A program made the position numbers and the translations under genes. Under the pieces are notes generated by a model. It saw only the letters and a list, made by a program, of their open reading frames with translations, ran no database searches and was not told where the DNA came from. Positions 11,237 through 22,364 of a stretch of DNA of 64,000 nt are shown here, in pieces (position 1 is the first letter of the stretch; every line of letters starts with the position of its first letter). The DNA comes from Acarospora socialis (lineage: Eukaryota; Ascomycota; Lecanoromycetes; Acarosporales; Acarosporaceae), in assembly GCA_025617375.2 (NCBI GenBank), contig JAMYGW020000002.1:2418001-2482000 (forward strand), written 5' to 3'.

Positions 11237-12266
11237 CTATTGACCACCAAAACCCTGCGCGTCAAAGAAAACGTCATAAGTCGACTGAATGCTGATTAAG
11301 CTACTCTTCAAAAGCCAGTAATGATACTCAGGGCTAACCCACCAATGACGGGACGTCTGGACGGGTTTACCGACCCAACTTAGGGCTCGCGTACTTTTGG
11401 ATAGAACTTACGCGTATCGGGCAACAAGTGCGTCCCATCTGTTGCAATATCGAAGAGTCTGGTCGCTTTAGAATCGTAGCGAGAAACCACACCTCTTTAT
11501 TTGAAAGACTGACATTTATAGGACTACAGGTCGAGGACACAGCGGGTCGATAGCTGCATATGGAAATTCCTCTAAATTAGCCATGTAAAAATTCTGCTTC
11601 TCATACAAAACCTGTCAGTGCCAACCTGGACCTGGTTCTAACTAGTGGTATTCTCGTATGCGGCTATCTACCCGCATGTCCTGGACCTGTAGTCACTTAG
11701 GGTCTGACATCGCGTCAGGCTGGTCTTCTGCAGATAAATCTGGTAAAATAACAGTCACACATTGAATTCATGTGGAACTCTATTTTATTCAATTCATGCT
11801 AAAATAACTTGCTTTATCAATCTGGGTGTTTTATAGCTTAAATTAATCAGGTAGGGGCCATATTCGTAGCCACTTAGCGGAGTCTCCATGTTGCATCTTT
11901 GCCAATCATACTTCGCCTCCGTCGATTTTCAAGACTCACGTTTCTAATCCCGCCCCTACTGGGCTACTTCCACTTGAGAGGTGTCTTTCTCTTGAGTTAA
12001 GGGGTTCTCCATGTTGTATCTTTGCCAATCATACTTCGCCTCATGTCAGTTCGATATTCAAGACTCACGTTTCTAATCGCGCCCCCGCTGGGCTACTTCT
12101 ACTTGAGATGTGTCTTTCTCTTGAGTCTGGGAATCTATCTCACGTTTATAAGTTTCCGCTGTTATCGAACTGACTTGATTCCATAAATCCAACCATAGCA
12201 AGCATTTCATTCCAAAATCAGTTGTCTCATATCACAAGTAGCTTTCCTACAAAGAGTTTGGCGGTC
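11237..12266. other. Intergenic 1 kb, AT-rich in part, with a direct repeat
   Basis: No gene. 11500-11850 is AT-richer than its surroundings. 11882-12126 holds two diverged copies of a segment of about 115-120 bases (listed as a repeat). Confidence 0.6.
11882..12126. repeat. Imperfect tandem direct repeat, two copies of ~115-120 bases
   Basis: Copy 1 is about 11882-11996 and copy 2 about 12005-12126. Shared blocks include CTTTGCCAATCATACTTCGC, AAGACTCACGTTTCTAATC, GGGCTACTTC and GTGTCTTTCTCTTGAGT. Copy 2 carries a short insertion after CGCCTC. Differences are scattered substitutions, several of them C/T. It lies directly upstream of the DUF3176 gene. Confidence 0.85.
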
Positions 12267-14394
12267 ATGAATCATGAAGATGAGGACGGCAGCAACGCCT
12301 CTGCGGCGCCCCGCGAGGCTATGATGTCGACACCAACGAATCAAAGCCGCACGGAGGCCCGAGGTTCGGTTAACAATGACGAGTCCACAGTCCGGAACCC
12401 TCGAACCGGCAAGAGTCCAGCTTCTGCAGCTGGATTCAAGGGCATGTTACCCAACTGGTGGCTGGAAATCCTGTGTCTTGGCATAGTCGTACTGTCTCTG
12501 GTTGCTATGGCCCTAACGCTCTTCACTCAACAAGGACGTCCATTACCGCATTGGCCCTACAAGATTTCAGTCAACTCGCTGGTGGCTGTTTACACGGTCG
12601 TGCTGAAGGCAGCGATGCTACTTGTCATAACCGAGGGTATTTTGGAGTGCATGCTTTTGATGATTCCCGGTTTGACTGAGCTGTCTAGGTCTCAGCCAGC
12701 TGAAATGGGCCTGGTACACAAGAAGCAGACCTCTTAACGATCTTTCGAAGTTCGATCTTGCTAGTCGCGGACCGTGGGGTGCGTTGCAGTTGATCTGGAC
12801 TCTTCGTGGACGGTATTGTACCCTTCATAGTAGTTGGTTAGGGCTTCGTATCTGACACCTGGCTCATAGACATGTGGTGGCGACAATTGGCGCCTTTGTG
12901 GTTATTGCCACCTTGGTTGTCGATCCCGTAGCTCAGCTACTTATTCGCTATTATCCTTGCACCACCGAGCTTCCAAACATGTCAGCCAACATCCCAAGAA
13001 CGAACGGGTACAGCGAAATGGGCCTTTATATGGGTGCACTATACAGTAGCCTAACTTACGGGTACCAATCAGCTATCAATGCTGGCCTCTTCAACCCTGA
13101 ATCGGTCCACATTCCATTTGCGTGCCCCACTGGCAATTGCACTTTCAATGAGGTATACCATACCGTAGCTTATTGCAGCAGCTGTAACGACTCCTCAAGG
13201 GCTTTGTCCCAATCTTGCGGCTACCAGAACTACACAACATCATACTTTAACGCCTCCTCCACTTCAGCACCTAAGATCAACGAGACGGCACAAATCTGGC
13301 GGTGCAAATCGAGCCTCCCTAACGGAATATCTGCAATGTCGAATCCGAATCCGAATCCGGTCCTTGAAGCCGGTCCTGAGTACATGAACATGAAGATGGG
13401 ATTTGGTGATCGTGATAAGAGCTTTGTTGAGATAATTACGGCAAACCTCACCAACGTCTATCAAGGCAACTGCTCTACTGCGGCTGAGAATGCTACGTGG
13501 TCATGTATAGGGCACGGAGCAGCGGTGTGCACATTGTATCCATGTGTAAGATCGTATAGGGCGACTGTGAGCGACACCGTTTTGAAAGAGACTTTGTTAT
13601 CATCATCGGCCGAGTGGGCTTACAATTCGGAGGATATGGCTCGCGCGACTTTGGATGTTCAATGTCTATCGCTGCAAGAGCGCCAGTCCTTGATCGACAA
13701 GGGCTACCGTATCAGTGGGTCCACCAATTGGATCGGCTACGGCGGGAATACACCATTGGGAAATTCAAGTGATAAGAATGCGTCTAACATCACGGTGCCT
13801 TCCAGGTGCCTGTATGAGATTTATGAGCCTACCGCTAAAAGCTTGGCGATCTTCATGAGCTCGTTCTTCAACGGTAGTGTCTCTATGATGCCACAACAAT
13901 CTTACGAATATGTTACAGAAGGGCCCATCCAGCTTGACAAATTCTTTAATGCGGGCAATGTTTCGTTCGAAAGCATCAACAAAACCTTCGCCAACATCGT
14001 GGATTCGATGACGGCTTACATCCGCCAGGATGCCAAGATAAGGAACACCGGCCGAGCTGGCCTCGACAGCGCCGACAAGACACCGGCAATTGGTCGGGTT
14101 TTCCGCAGTGAGACGTGCGTCGCCGTCCGATGGGAGTACATTGCATTACCAACGACATTGGTCGTTCTAACCCTAGTCTTTCTCACCGCCATGATTTTCG
14201 AGACGACCAGCAATCGGGAGAGACACGATTGGAAGTCGTCGGCGCTGGCATTGTTGTTCCATGGGTTGGATCCGGAAGTTCGGGCGCAACATGGAGACAT
14301 GCAGTCTGTCCGAGATATGGAGACTACAGCGCAGGAAATGCGAGTGCAGTTGAAAAGGATGGAGAAGGGGTGGGGATTCACCCAGACGATCTGA
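12267..14394 (+). CDS. DUF3176 family multi-pass membrane protein
   Basis: Exons 12267-12636, 12689-12812 and 12870-14394, 672 residues. The function of this fungal family is unknown. Visible signature: NWWLEILCLGIVVLSLVAM (first membrane segment), PLPHWPYKISVNSLVAVY (second segment follows), LSQLKWAWYTRSRPLNDL, SRGPWGALQL, then VATIGAFVVIATLVVDPVAQ (third). A long external part rich in Cys and NxS/T sites follows, with CPTGNCTF, the family's typical Cys motif, and then a last membrane segment (ALPTTLVVLTLVFLTAMIF). The tail is cytosolic and charged. Splicing restores TEG-LSQLKW and RGR-HVVATIG. The frame is also open upstream from a non-ATG codon at 12222; the ATG at 12267 is the first usable start. 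Confidence 0.87.
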
Positions 14395-16028
14395 TCACAA
14401 CGTTGGGTTGCTGGCGGCCTCACCCGTGGCCTCTGGCTCTGATTCTTAAGCCAAACTTAGAGCTTGATGGCTGAGACTTCATACAATAGCAAGATAGTCA
14501 TACAAACGACATGAAGTTCTGTTCCAACACTAAAGGTGATCACACTGATATGTTTCAAGAACTAGGCAAGTTAAAGAATAATCATTGTGGATGAGTGAAA
14601 CAGAGGTGAATTCAATGAGTACACTCTCAATATGGTCTTTGATAATCAAAGACACCAGCTTTACCATTCCCATCACTGCCTTAAACACCTGTAGCCCACA
14701 ACAACTGAGCTGTCAGGCACAGGCAACTCGCGTTGGAAGCCTGCACAATTGTCCTGGCGAAGGTTCCCGGAAGCCAGATGCACCACTCTGAATTTTGAAT
14801 CTGGTCGGAGGAGAGGTAGCGAAGTGCAGACAAATGGAAAAATAGTATTCGGGCATCGTTCGACCGACAAGCAAGAGGTTTTGGAGTATACCATAGTACG
14901 AGTATATATCAAGGAGACAGCCAGGTGCGGAAGGTACTTTGCGACGTTACATCCATAGCAACTCACTATACGTTGCTTAGTCCCAGAAATGTCGGGGTTC
15001 ATCCCATCTGATATTATTGATCTATGTGCCGAGTACTCCATACTCTCTTTTCATCAATCCCCTCAATGATGGGCGGCACACCTGGAGTCAACGGTATTAT
15101 TAATTGTACAACAAATGAATGCAAGTTCTCTCGAAGTGTGGGGAACAGGCAAGGCAGTCCGTACCCGTTCGAAGGCGGGAAGTGGCGTTCGATCCCGCCG
15201 CTAGAGCATCGATAGCGGGGAAGCCAAGTCCAAGACGCCAAAGCTTGAGTGGATTTAACTCCTGTCTGTAACGGCGGCATATCCAACGTCAAAAATGAAC
15301 CATTGTGCCGTGCTGTACTTCTGCCTTGATAGTAGGTAGTTGATGCTTCAAATCAGGATCCAATAAATTCGTGACAAGATCAACTGCACCTGCTATGGAT
15401 GGAGCAAACGATAACTGGACGACACATCTGCTCCGATCTCAGATCACAATGTTCCCCAATCCTGCATATGCTATGCGACAACGTCGAGCTTGGCAATGTA
15501 CCTCACCTTCTTCATGTAGACTGTGGAGCTATACGGTAGGTAGACTTACGGGGAGACATCGTACTATATCCAAGGGAATCCGTTCAATGAAGCGGTTGGC
15601 TTGAGTAGCTAACCTACTTACATACTCCGGAAACTCTGGGGGAAGCTCTGCCCGTCAGGATTTACCTTTAACTTCAAGTATCCAATAGCTCACGATTTGT
15701 CCCTTGCGTGATATGCTTCCAGAGTCAGGGCAGTTTACAATAACTACCTTACCTTACCTTACCTGGTTGGTACTTCCCCGCCTTTGATGTGACCTTACCT
15801 TGGTGGATTATTATCGTGGATGCAAGAAAACCAGACAAGGCACATGACGGAAAAACCTGCAGTTTCCGGTTTGCAGTTCTCTCCAGCCGTGATGGGATGC
15901 GACCTGTACATAAATCGGCGAGGTTCCCGCCCCGTTGAACTTCAGAGAGTTCCTCCTTTGTTGCTGCTGTTGTCGTTGGGACGGGAGACTCGCTCGCTGT
16001 CGTTGTCGCCCCCGCTGTCGCTTTCGCC
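14395..16028. other. Intergenic 1.6 kb, no gene seen
   Basis: Only short unrecognised frames. 15748-15773 holds a run of ACCTT/ACCTTACC units, a word that recurs in other gaps here (near 21400 and 54790). The last 200 bases are the presumed promoter of the glutaminase gene. Confidence 0.5.
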
Positions 16029-19000
16029 ATGTTCTTCTCCACTCTCGTTGGGGCTGCGCTCGCTGTAGCGGTCGGCGCGCAGAACCCTTACACCAATGCC
16101 AAAGATGCCAATGGGCACCCTTTGCCTGCATATTCACCCGTCAGGCCACCAGCCATTCCACTTGCTGTGCGCTCGCCGTACACCAATGCGTGGTCGTCGA
16201 CCGTCAACAATGGTACCCTGAACACCAATGGCGTAATATTCTGGTCAGTGCCTCTTCCTGCGGTCCCTGATCGGGTGACATTGTTGACAAGGCATGCGTG
16301 ACCGTAGGCCTGGCCAAGGACTCGGATGGGAAGGGATGGTCACCGTTGATGGCGTTTCGTACGAGTACCTCGGGACAGGGTCGCAGAGCTTGCCGTCTCT
16401 ACCGAACATCAAGACGGCAGTTCCGCTGTCGGTCAGTTACGACTCGCAGTACTCGAATTTTACGTTCGCTGCTGGACCCGTTGTGGTTACCGCGAGCTTT
16501 CTATCTTCGGTACTGCCAACGGACCTGTGCCGGACTAGCATACCATTGTCGTATTTGACCACGTCGGTCCAGTCGACCGACGGCGCTGCCCACAGCGTTC
16601 AGTTCTACAGTGATGTCAACGCGGCTTGGATAGCACCAGAGTCTAACAAGACCATCGAGTGGGACTTGTACCAGGGAGGCAGTTCTGTCAATGGCAGCGG
16701 CAATGCAACGAAAGGAGCATCTGCGGTCTACACCTGGTACGTCGTGCTCTTCTATGTTCTGCTCGTTATGCTTACACGGGATAGGCTCTTCCACCTCCAG
16801 CATCCTTATGAGTTCGGGGAGGAGATGGATCTTCCACTGTGGGGAAACTTTTCCTACTCTTCAAGCCCAGGGCAAGCGTCAAACTTCAGTTTCGAGTCCG
16901 GCTTCTCGAACAACCTAAGATTCAACTATGCCATGCAGCATTCCTTACAGGACATCGTTGATCCCAACTACCGTGGAGCTGGCGCACGAGAACCCGTCTT
17001 CGCGTACGCTCACGATTTTGGCTCGGTTTCTTCTGCTTCCGTCGTGTATACCATCGGTTCTATTCAGCAGCCCATCATGAGGTACCTTACCAACGGAGGA
17101 ATTGTACCGCTGCAGCCGTGGTGGAACAAGTGTTATGGAGATATATTCCAAATGATCAACTTCCACTACAACGACTTTGCTCAGTCGCAGCAGCTGGCGG
17201 CTCGGTGGGACAGCCAGCTAAAGGCGGATGTCGACGCTTATTACAAGTCGAACAATGCTATGGTGTACAGCAACAGCACGCCGAGCGCTCCGCCCATGTA
17301 CTCGAACGGGAGCAGAGGATATGCTTCAGGCACAGACCAGTTCGGCGAACAATACATATTCGACCCCAACACGGGATACGGTTTCTTGGATCCAAGCAAT
17401 TTCACCGGTATCGCTATCCCTGACGTGGAGGAAGCCGAAGCGTACTATGCCATTGTGGCGTTGTCTGCACGACAGGTCATGGGTGCCTATGTCCTCGCAA
17501 TCCCACCGACGGGCGGATGCTCAAGCTCGAGTAGTAACGCCTCGGAGCCACTAATGTTCCAGAAGGAGATCTCGTCCGATGGCAATGTCAATACGGTAGA
17601 CGTCATGTATCCAGCCATGCCTTTCTTCCTATATGCCAACCCGGAGCTGCTCAGGTACAACCTCGAGCCATTGTTCCAGAATCAAGAGGGCGGGTTCTAC
17701 CCGAATGGGTACTCGATGCACGACATCGGAACCCATTTCCCCAACGCCACCGGGCATGTGGAAGGGAACGACGAATACATGCCGGTCGAAGAGAGCGGCA
17801 ACATGATTCTCATGACATACGCGTATTACAAGTTCTCGGGCAACGCGCAGTATCTGAAGCAACACTACCCGAAACTGAACCAGTTCGCGCAGTACCTGAT
17901 CGAGTACTCATTGACGCCCGGCATCCAACTCAGCACTGGTGAGTAATCAGAACCCCCTCAAACTCTTGAAGAAGAACTCAACTAACGCAAGAATTCAGAC
18001 GACTTCGCCGGCCAACTGGTCAACCAAACGAACCTCGCCATCAAAGGCATCGTCGGCCTGCAAGCCATGGCCTCGGTCGCCAGCGTCACCGGCGCCACTT
18101 CCGACGCGCAAAACTTCAGCACCACGGCCGCCAACTACATCCAACAATGGGAATCCTTCGCCGTCGACCCGTCGGGCCGCCACACGCTACTCTCCTACGA
18201 ATGGCGTTCCTCCTACGGCCTCCTTTACAACATCTACCCGGATAAGCTCCTATCCCTCAACATCGTCCCCCAGCGCATCTACGACATGCAGTCGGCCTGG
18301 TACCCGACCATCTCGCAGGTCTTCGGCGTCCCGCTCGACACGCGCCACTCGTATACGAAATCCGACTGGGAAATGTGGACAGCGGCGACTTGTAGTCCGT
18401 CGACGAGGAGACTGTTCGTGAACGCCTTGGCGTATTGGCTCAACAACACCGTCACCGATCGCCCGTTCTCGGATCTCTACGAGACGATCGACGAGGGCTC
18501 GTATCCCGTTTCGCCTGGCCCGATCTTCTTCAACGGCAGGCCGGTTGTAGGTGGGCATTTCTCGCTCCTAGCGCTCGAGAAGGTCGGCCAGGATAGTACG
18601 ACGGGAACGAAGGTTAACGGGACTGGTTCCGGTTCCGGTTCGTCGTCGTCGGCGGTAGCTGGCATGGCGTCTTCCTCCTCCTCTCCACCGTCCTCAATGG
18701 CCTCCTCTGCATCAACCGCGAGCTCGGCGTCCGGCCTCCCGCCCGTCGTCGTCCCCGTTCCCGGCAACATCACCTCGACCGCCTACACCATCGTCCCCAC
18801 GATCCTAACCACCCTGCGCACAACAACAATCACGACGTCTTCGATGCCGATGGATATGTCTGGTTTCATGACGACCAGTACGGTTACGTCGTCGACGACC
18901 ATGTCGATGAGTAGTAGTGGAAGTGCAAGTGGGAGTGCGAGTGCAGGCACGAGCGTCATGCCGACGGTCGGCGGGTCGAGTTTGATGTCTTCGGGCGGTG

Positions 19001-19092
19001 GAGGTGGGAGTGCGACTGGTGGTGGTGGTGGAGGTGGGGCGTCGGCTACGGGCGGCGGCGGTGGCGGCGGTGGGGGGAGTAGTGCGGTTTAA
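16029..19092 (+). CDS. gtaA: Secreted glutaminase A family protein (DUF4964/DUF5127/DUF4965/DUF1793)
   Basis: Extracellular L-glutaminase family of filamentous fungi. Exons 16029-16243, 16308-16736, 16785-17938 and 17999-19092, 963 residues. A signal peptide (MFFSTLVGAALAVAVGA) is followed by PLAVRSPYTNAW, FWPGQGLGWEGMVTVDG, PTDLCRTSIPLSYL, QHPYEFGEE, MHDIGTHFPNATGH, LSTDDFAGQLVNQTNLAIKG, HSYTKSDWEMWTAA and GRPVVGGHFSLLAL, all family motifs in order. The intron at 16737-16784 is 48 bases and in frame, so its removal is inferred from its GTACGT donor and from the better fit of the spliced sequence. The last ~150 residues are an unusual Ser/Thr- then Gly-rich low-complexity tail. GtaA homologues usually end soon after the GGHFSLLAL region, so this tail is an extension; no GPI-type hydrophobic end is visible. 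Confidence 0.88.
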
Positions 19093-20004
19093 CGGGTGGG
19101 AGGCGAGGGGGTAGAGTAGAGAGAAAGGGAGGGTGTGCGGTTGAGGTAGGGTTGGGAGGGAAATGGAGAGGTGAAAAAGGGTAAAGGGTACACAAGGGAA
19201 GGCTAATGGGTAAAGGGGGTATATAATGCGATATGAGGTCATGATAGGTAGATATGGACAATCCGAACCACCTGCCTTAGTCATCGCAGCCGTCAAACGA
19301 CGCATGCAGTGTCGATATGGTTAAATGATCGTGAGAATCTTTGCATTGCTTCGTCTCGCTCGGACCCGTCGGGTGAGGGGGAGAAGATTGGTGTCGATGA
19401 CTGGGATGCGGCTTGTGGTCCTGTATGAAGAAGATGAAGAAGAACAAGAGACGGTGGTATAAGATTTGGCAGGAGGGATGGAAGGGAATGGGTTGGGATG
19501 GGAGGGAGAGTTCGATGGTCTCTTATGGTCGCGGAATTGAGGATACGGACGTGCGGTGCGGTACGGTGCGGTACGGTGCGGCTCAAGGGGTTGCTAAAGT
19601 TAGGGTATGAGTCGAGTCGACGTCCGGGAGGACGAAGAGAAGGGATGAGAGGCGAAGAATATGGATGATTGGCTTGGAGGATACAGTCAACGCAAGATGA
19701 ACGCCCTGGACTGACAGGATCCGTCAGGATGATGGGTTCGATGTATAAGACACATTGTGCTTTTGGACTTCAACAGGGCGATTTGAAAATCTCTACTTTG
19801 CTCAGCTAAACTAGTTGCAACCTGCTACCGTAGGCTTCCGATTACTCCCGACAAGTTTTGGTGAAAAGCGTCCTGCGTCTTGCGAGTGACCTGGAAAGCT
19901 GTGTGGAGCTTCGCTCATAACCTGCTTAAGCTTGGTGCGCTTTTCTCCCTGTCTTGGGTAACACGTCTCGCGATTAGCAAATGCTAGTTTCGCGATATTC
20001 GTTC
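19093..20004. other. Intergenic 0.9 kb, no gene seen
   Basis: Convergent gap between glutaminase and the BLI-3-like gene. Purine-rich on the plus strand up to about 19530, with a small tandem repeat at 19551-19581. Confidence 0.5.
19551..19581. repeat. Short tandem repeat, 10-base unit, three copies
   Basis: Three adjoining near-identical copies of a GTACGGTGCG-type decamer (the first reads GTGCGGTGCG), in a non-coding gap. Confidence 0.8.
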
Positions 20005-21128
20005 CTAAGACGATTGGTGCATTTGCTTCCCTAAGATTCGAAAAAAAAACGGGTTCGTATCAGTCACACAATGTCGAACACTCGTCGAGGAGGGGATGTT
20101 TGTTAAGTGGAATCGACGGTACAGTTGTGATGTTGTTGATGTTCGTTTTTCCCAACACCAAGACTAGTCGAGGTATGGAAGAGGTTGAGGAAAGTGGACT
20201 TACATTGTTGGATCTCATCCGTGTCCAACTCCCTCAACTTATGTATGCTGGGCGAATCCCCGGTCACGACGCCCTTGGCAACCTGTACGCCCTGCGACAC
20301 AACGGAGCGGCTCGATACTGCGTACGTCGCCGTCTTGGCGTTGACCTTGATGACACCGATGCGTGGGTCTTCTGGGCCGGCGTCGTGCTTGCCGTCGCCG
20401 AGGTCGCCGATCCACGCCTTGAGCTCGCGCGAGTAGTATTTGCGGACCATGTCGCGGTCGGTGATGATGGCGGCTTCGCCGGAGATAGAAGCCCACTCAC
20501 CGGACGAGTTGAGGAAGGAGATGTTGATGCTCGGGTCTTTGTGGAGGTCGTCGGTCTTGCCGGATTCGGTGTTGGTGTGGAAGAGGAGGTCTAAACCACC
20601 GCCTTCCTGTAATTCTCGAAGAGAAGATGTCGCTGTCAGCTTGTGTACCTCCTTATGCTTGCTCTCCGGTGTTCTTTGCCAAAAGCAATATCCACCACAC
20701 GTCGGAGTAAGGATGTGTGAGCTTACCTTTGCTGCCAAAGCCATGCATCTGCTCACCAGCAAGCCATTTTGAGCTCTAGTGGTCATCATGCCGAACTTGG
20801 ATGAGTCGATGAACTTGACCAAGTCCTCGACCTTGTCCCTGAGCGAGGCATTGTTGTCGAGGTTCTTCTGCTTGTACGGGTCGGAGGGCTTGGAGCCAGT
20901 GTCGGTGTTACTGAAGCTGTCTGTCATGTTGGTGGTAGATGTGGTGGTGAAAGGTCTTTTAGATTGTTGATGTGTGTTCCTGACTTTGATGCTGTCGGTC
21001 AGTTTGGGTTGAAGAAGTGGGCGAGGTAAAAGTGAAGTATTAAATGAAAGTGCTCTTGCAGGTCGAAGTTTGGCGAAGGTGGAGCGGAGATGACGATTAA
21101 GCGGGGCAATTGTCTTGATGCTCTGCAT
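20005..21128 (-). CDS. bli-3: BLI-3-like flavin-binding protein (pyridoxamine 5'-phosphate oxidase fold)
   Basis: Homologue of the blue-light-induced Neurospora protein BLI-3; split-barrel FMN-binding fold, biochemical role not settled. Exons 21128-20727, 20606-20204 and 20030-20005, 276 residues. Core motifs: KFGMMTTRAQNGLLVSRCMALAAK, GGGLDLLFHTNTESGKTDDL, SISFLNSSGEWASISG-type sequence, YYSRELKAWIGDLGDG and GPEDPRIGVIKV. The tiny last exon is inferred: a GTAAGT donor after IQQ, then a TTAG acceptor at 20031, gives IQQWKQMHQSS, the expected C-terminus. The usual family start corresponds to the ATG at 20927 (MTDSFSNTDTGSKPSDPY). The 67 residues upstream are Arg/Ser/Thr-rich with KRPFTTTS, like a mitochondrial presequence, so two start sites are possible. 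Confidence 0.88.
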
Positions 21129-21281
21129 GTCGGAAGTGGTGTGATTGATGTCTAATGGAATGAGAGGGAAGTTCGAATGAAAATGGAGACTTACCGTGAT
21201 TAATGGCACGATGTGAAGATCAGGTCATCAGGTTGTGAAAGGTGTTGTTATTAGTATACTAGCAGCTCGGGCCCGCGATTT

Positions 21282-21297
21282 GATCTTCGGTCCGATC
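21282..21297. promoter_or_regulatory. Candidate light-response element upstream of the BLI-3-like gene
   Basis: Two GATC words (21282-21285 and 21294-21297) spaced nine bases apart, in GATCTTCGGTCCGATC, about 155 bases upstream of the distal BLI-3 start. Neurospora White-Collar light elements are paired GAT-containing motifs. The match is suggestive only. Confidence 0.25.
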
Positions 21298-21538
21298 TAT
21301 TGCGGTCGAAGTCTTGATGTAATGTATTGCCAAGAATGACGTGCATCACCATCTCGGAGACTCTTGACGTTTTGCTAGCTCAGGTACCAGTGTGTCATTC
21401 ATTACCTTACCAGGTAATACCGTAATGGCCAAAGGCACCTACGGTAGCTTACCCTTATATGATAATTACCTTCTAGAATAAAGGTATGAACAACCCTGTA
21501 GAGAAGAAGATTTATAAACAACCGTCACTACTATAGTA

Positions 21539-22036
21539 TTACATCAGTCTCAACCACAGCCCTAAAAGAGCCAAGCTCAACCCCACAAGCCAGCTCACTA
21601 GATATATCGGGGAGGCTCCATCGGACCCTAACAACATCCCTCTCACAGCAAGCTTCCACTCCTGCAACCTTCTTCCCCTCCACACCCTCCTCCCTTCGCA
21701 GTTCTTCCCTTCCACCACCGCGCATGCCCCTCCCTTACATTCCTGGTGCCATCGTCTCCTCTCCATGAACCCTTTGATCTCTCGTGACGAACAGAACGCC
21801 TCGTCTGTCTTGAGGATGCATTTCCTCTTAGGGATGTCAAGCTTCGACGTCTTGCGGTCCACTAGCCAAGTGACTTTGAGCCGCACCCCGGTGTCGACGA
21901 GCCGGTAGAAGTGGCGGCAGGTGTGCTTCAAGGACAGGGCGTCGGGGTAGGGCAAAGAGGTGGAGATTTGGAGCTGCAGCTCGACAGGAAGGATGAGGAG
22001 AGACGGGATTGGGGTTGCGCTTGGTCGGGTTACCAT
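21539..22036 (-). CDS. Small F-box domain protein
   Basis: Single-exon ORF, 165 residues. The N-terminal third is an F-box (LLILPVELQLQISTSLPYPD, then LSLKHTCRHFYRLVDTG). F-box proteins recruit targets to SCF ubiquitin ligases through Skp1. A Trp/Lys/Arg-rich middle with four Cys (CILKTDEAFC, CKGGAC) and a C-terminal hydrophobic stretch (IYLVSWLVGLSLALLGLWLRLM) follow; the latter may be a membrane anchor. This small architecture is common among uncharacterised fungal F-box proteins; substrate unknown. Confidence 0.72.
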   Translation of the reverse strand: MVTRPSATPIPSLLILPVELQLQISTSLPYPDALSLKHTCRHFYRLVDTGVRLKVTWLVDRKTSKLDIPKRKCILKTDEAFCSSREIKGFMERRRWHQECKGGACAVVEGKNCEGRRVWRGRRLQEWKLAVRGMLLGSDGASPIYLVSWLVGLSLALLGLWLRLM

Positions 22037-22364
22037 GTTGGTTGTTTAGGGGTTATGGGTGGGAATGAGATGTTTGACGGTGGGACGAGATGCAAGTTCG
22101 TGATTAATCCAAACGAAGAACGGAGACCCGGCGCATAGAGTAGGCACTTTCTATTCAAATGATGGGGGAGTGGTTTATCGCTTATATCTGAATTACTTCC
22201 ATTGCTGCTGCCTGAAACGGGACACTTCAGGCCACGTTTGCAGGCTGGTCGCTAATCACCGAAAGTGGTCGGGGCTGCGCATGACAGATTATTGCTTAAC
22301 GCCAGTGACTCCTGAGTACAGCGGACAGGACTGATGTAAATCACAGCAGTTTATATTGATGTCT
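22037..22364. other. Intergenic 0.33 kb, no gene seen
   Basis: Promoter side of the F-box gene (minus) and 3' side of IST1 (minus). No feature recognised. Confidence 0.5.

Noticed and set aside
15748-15773. ACCTT repeat as a telomere-like or transposon end
   Set aside because: Too short, not the fungal TTAGGG telomere word, and no element or target-site duplication around it.
21129-21209. Further N-terminal extension of the BLI-3-like frame to 21209
   Set aside because: Adds a hydrophobic piece with no family support; the next ATG at 21128 gives a cleaner targeting-like start.
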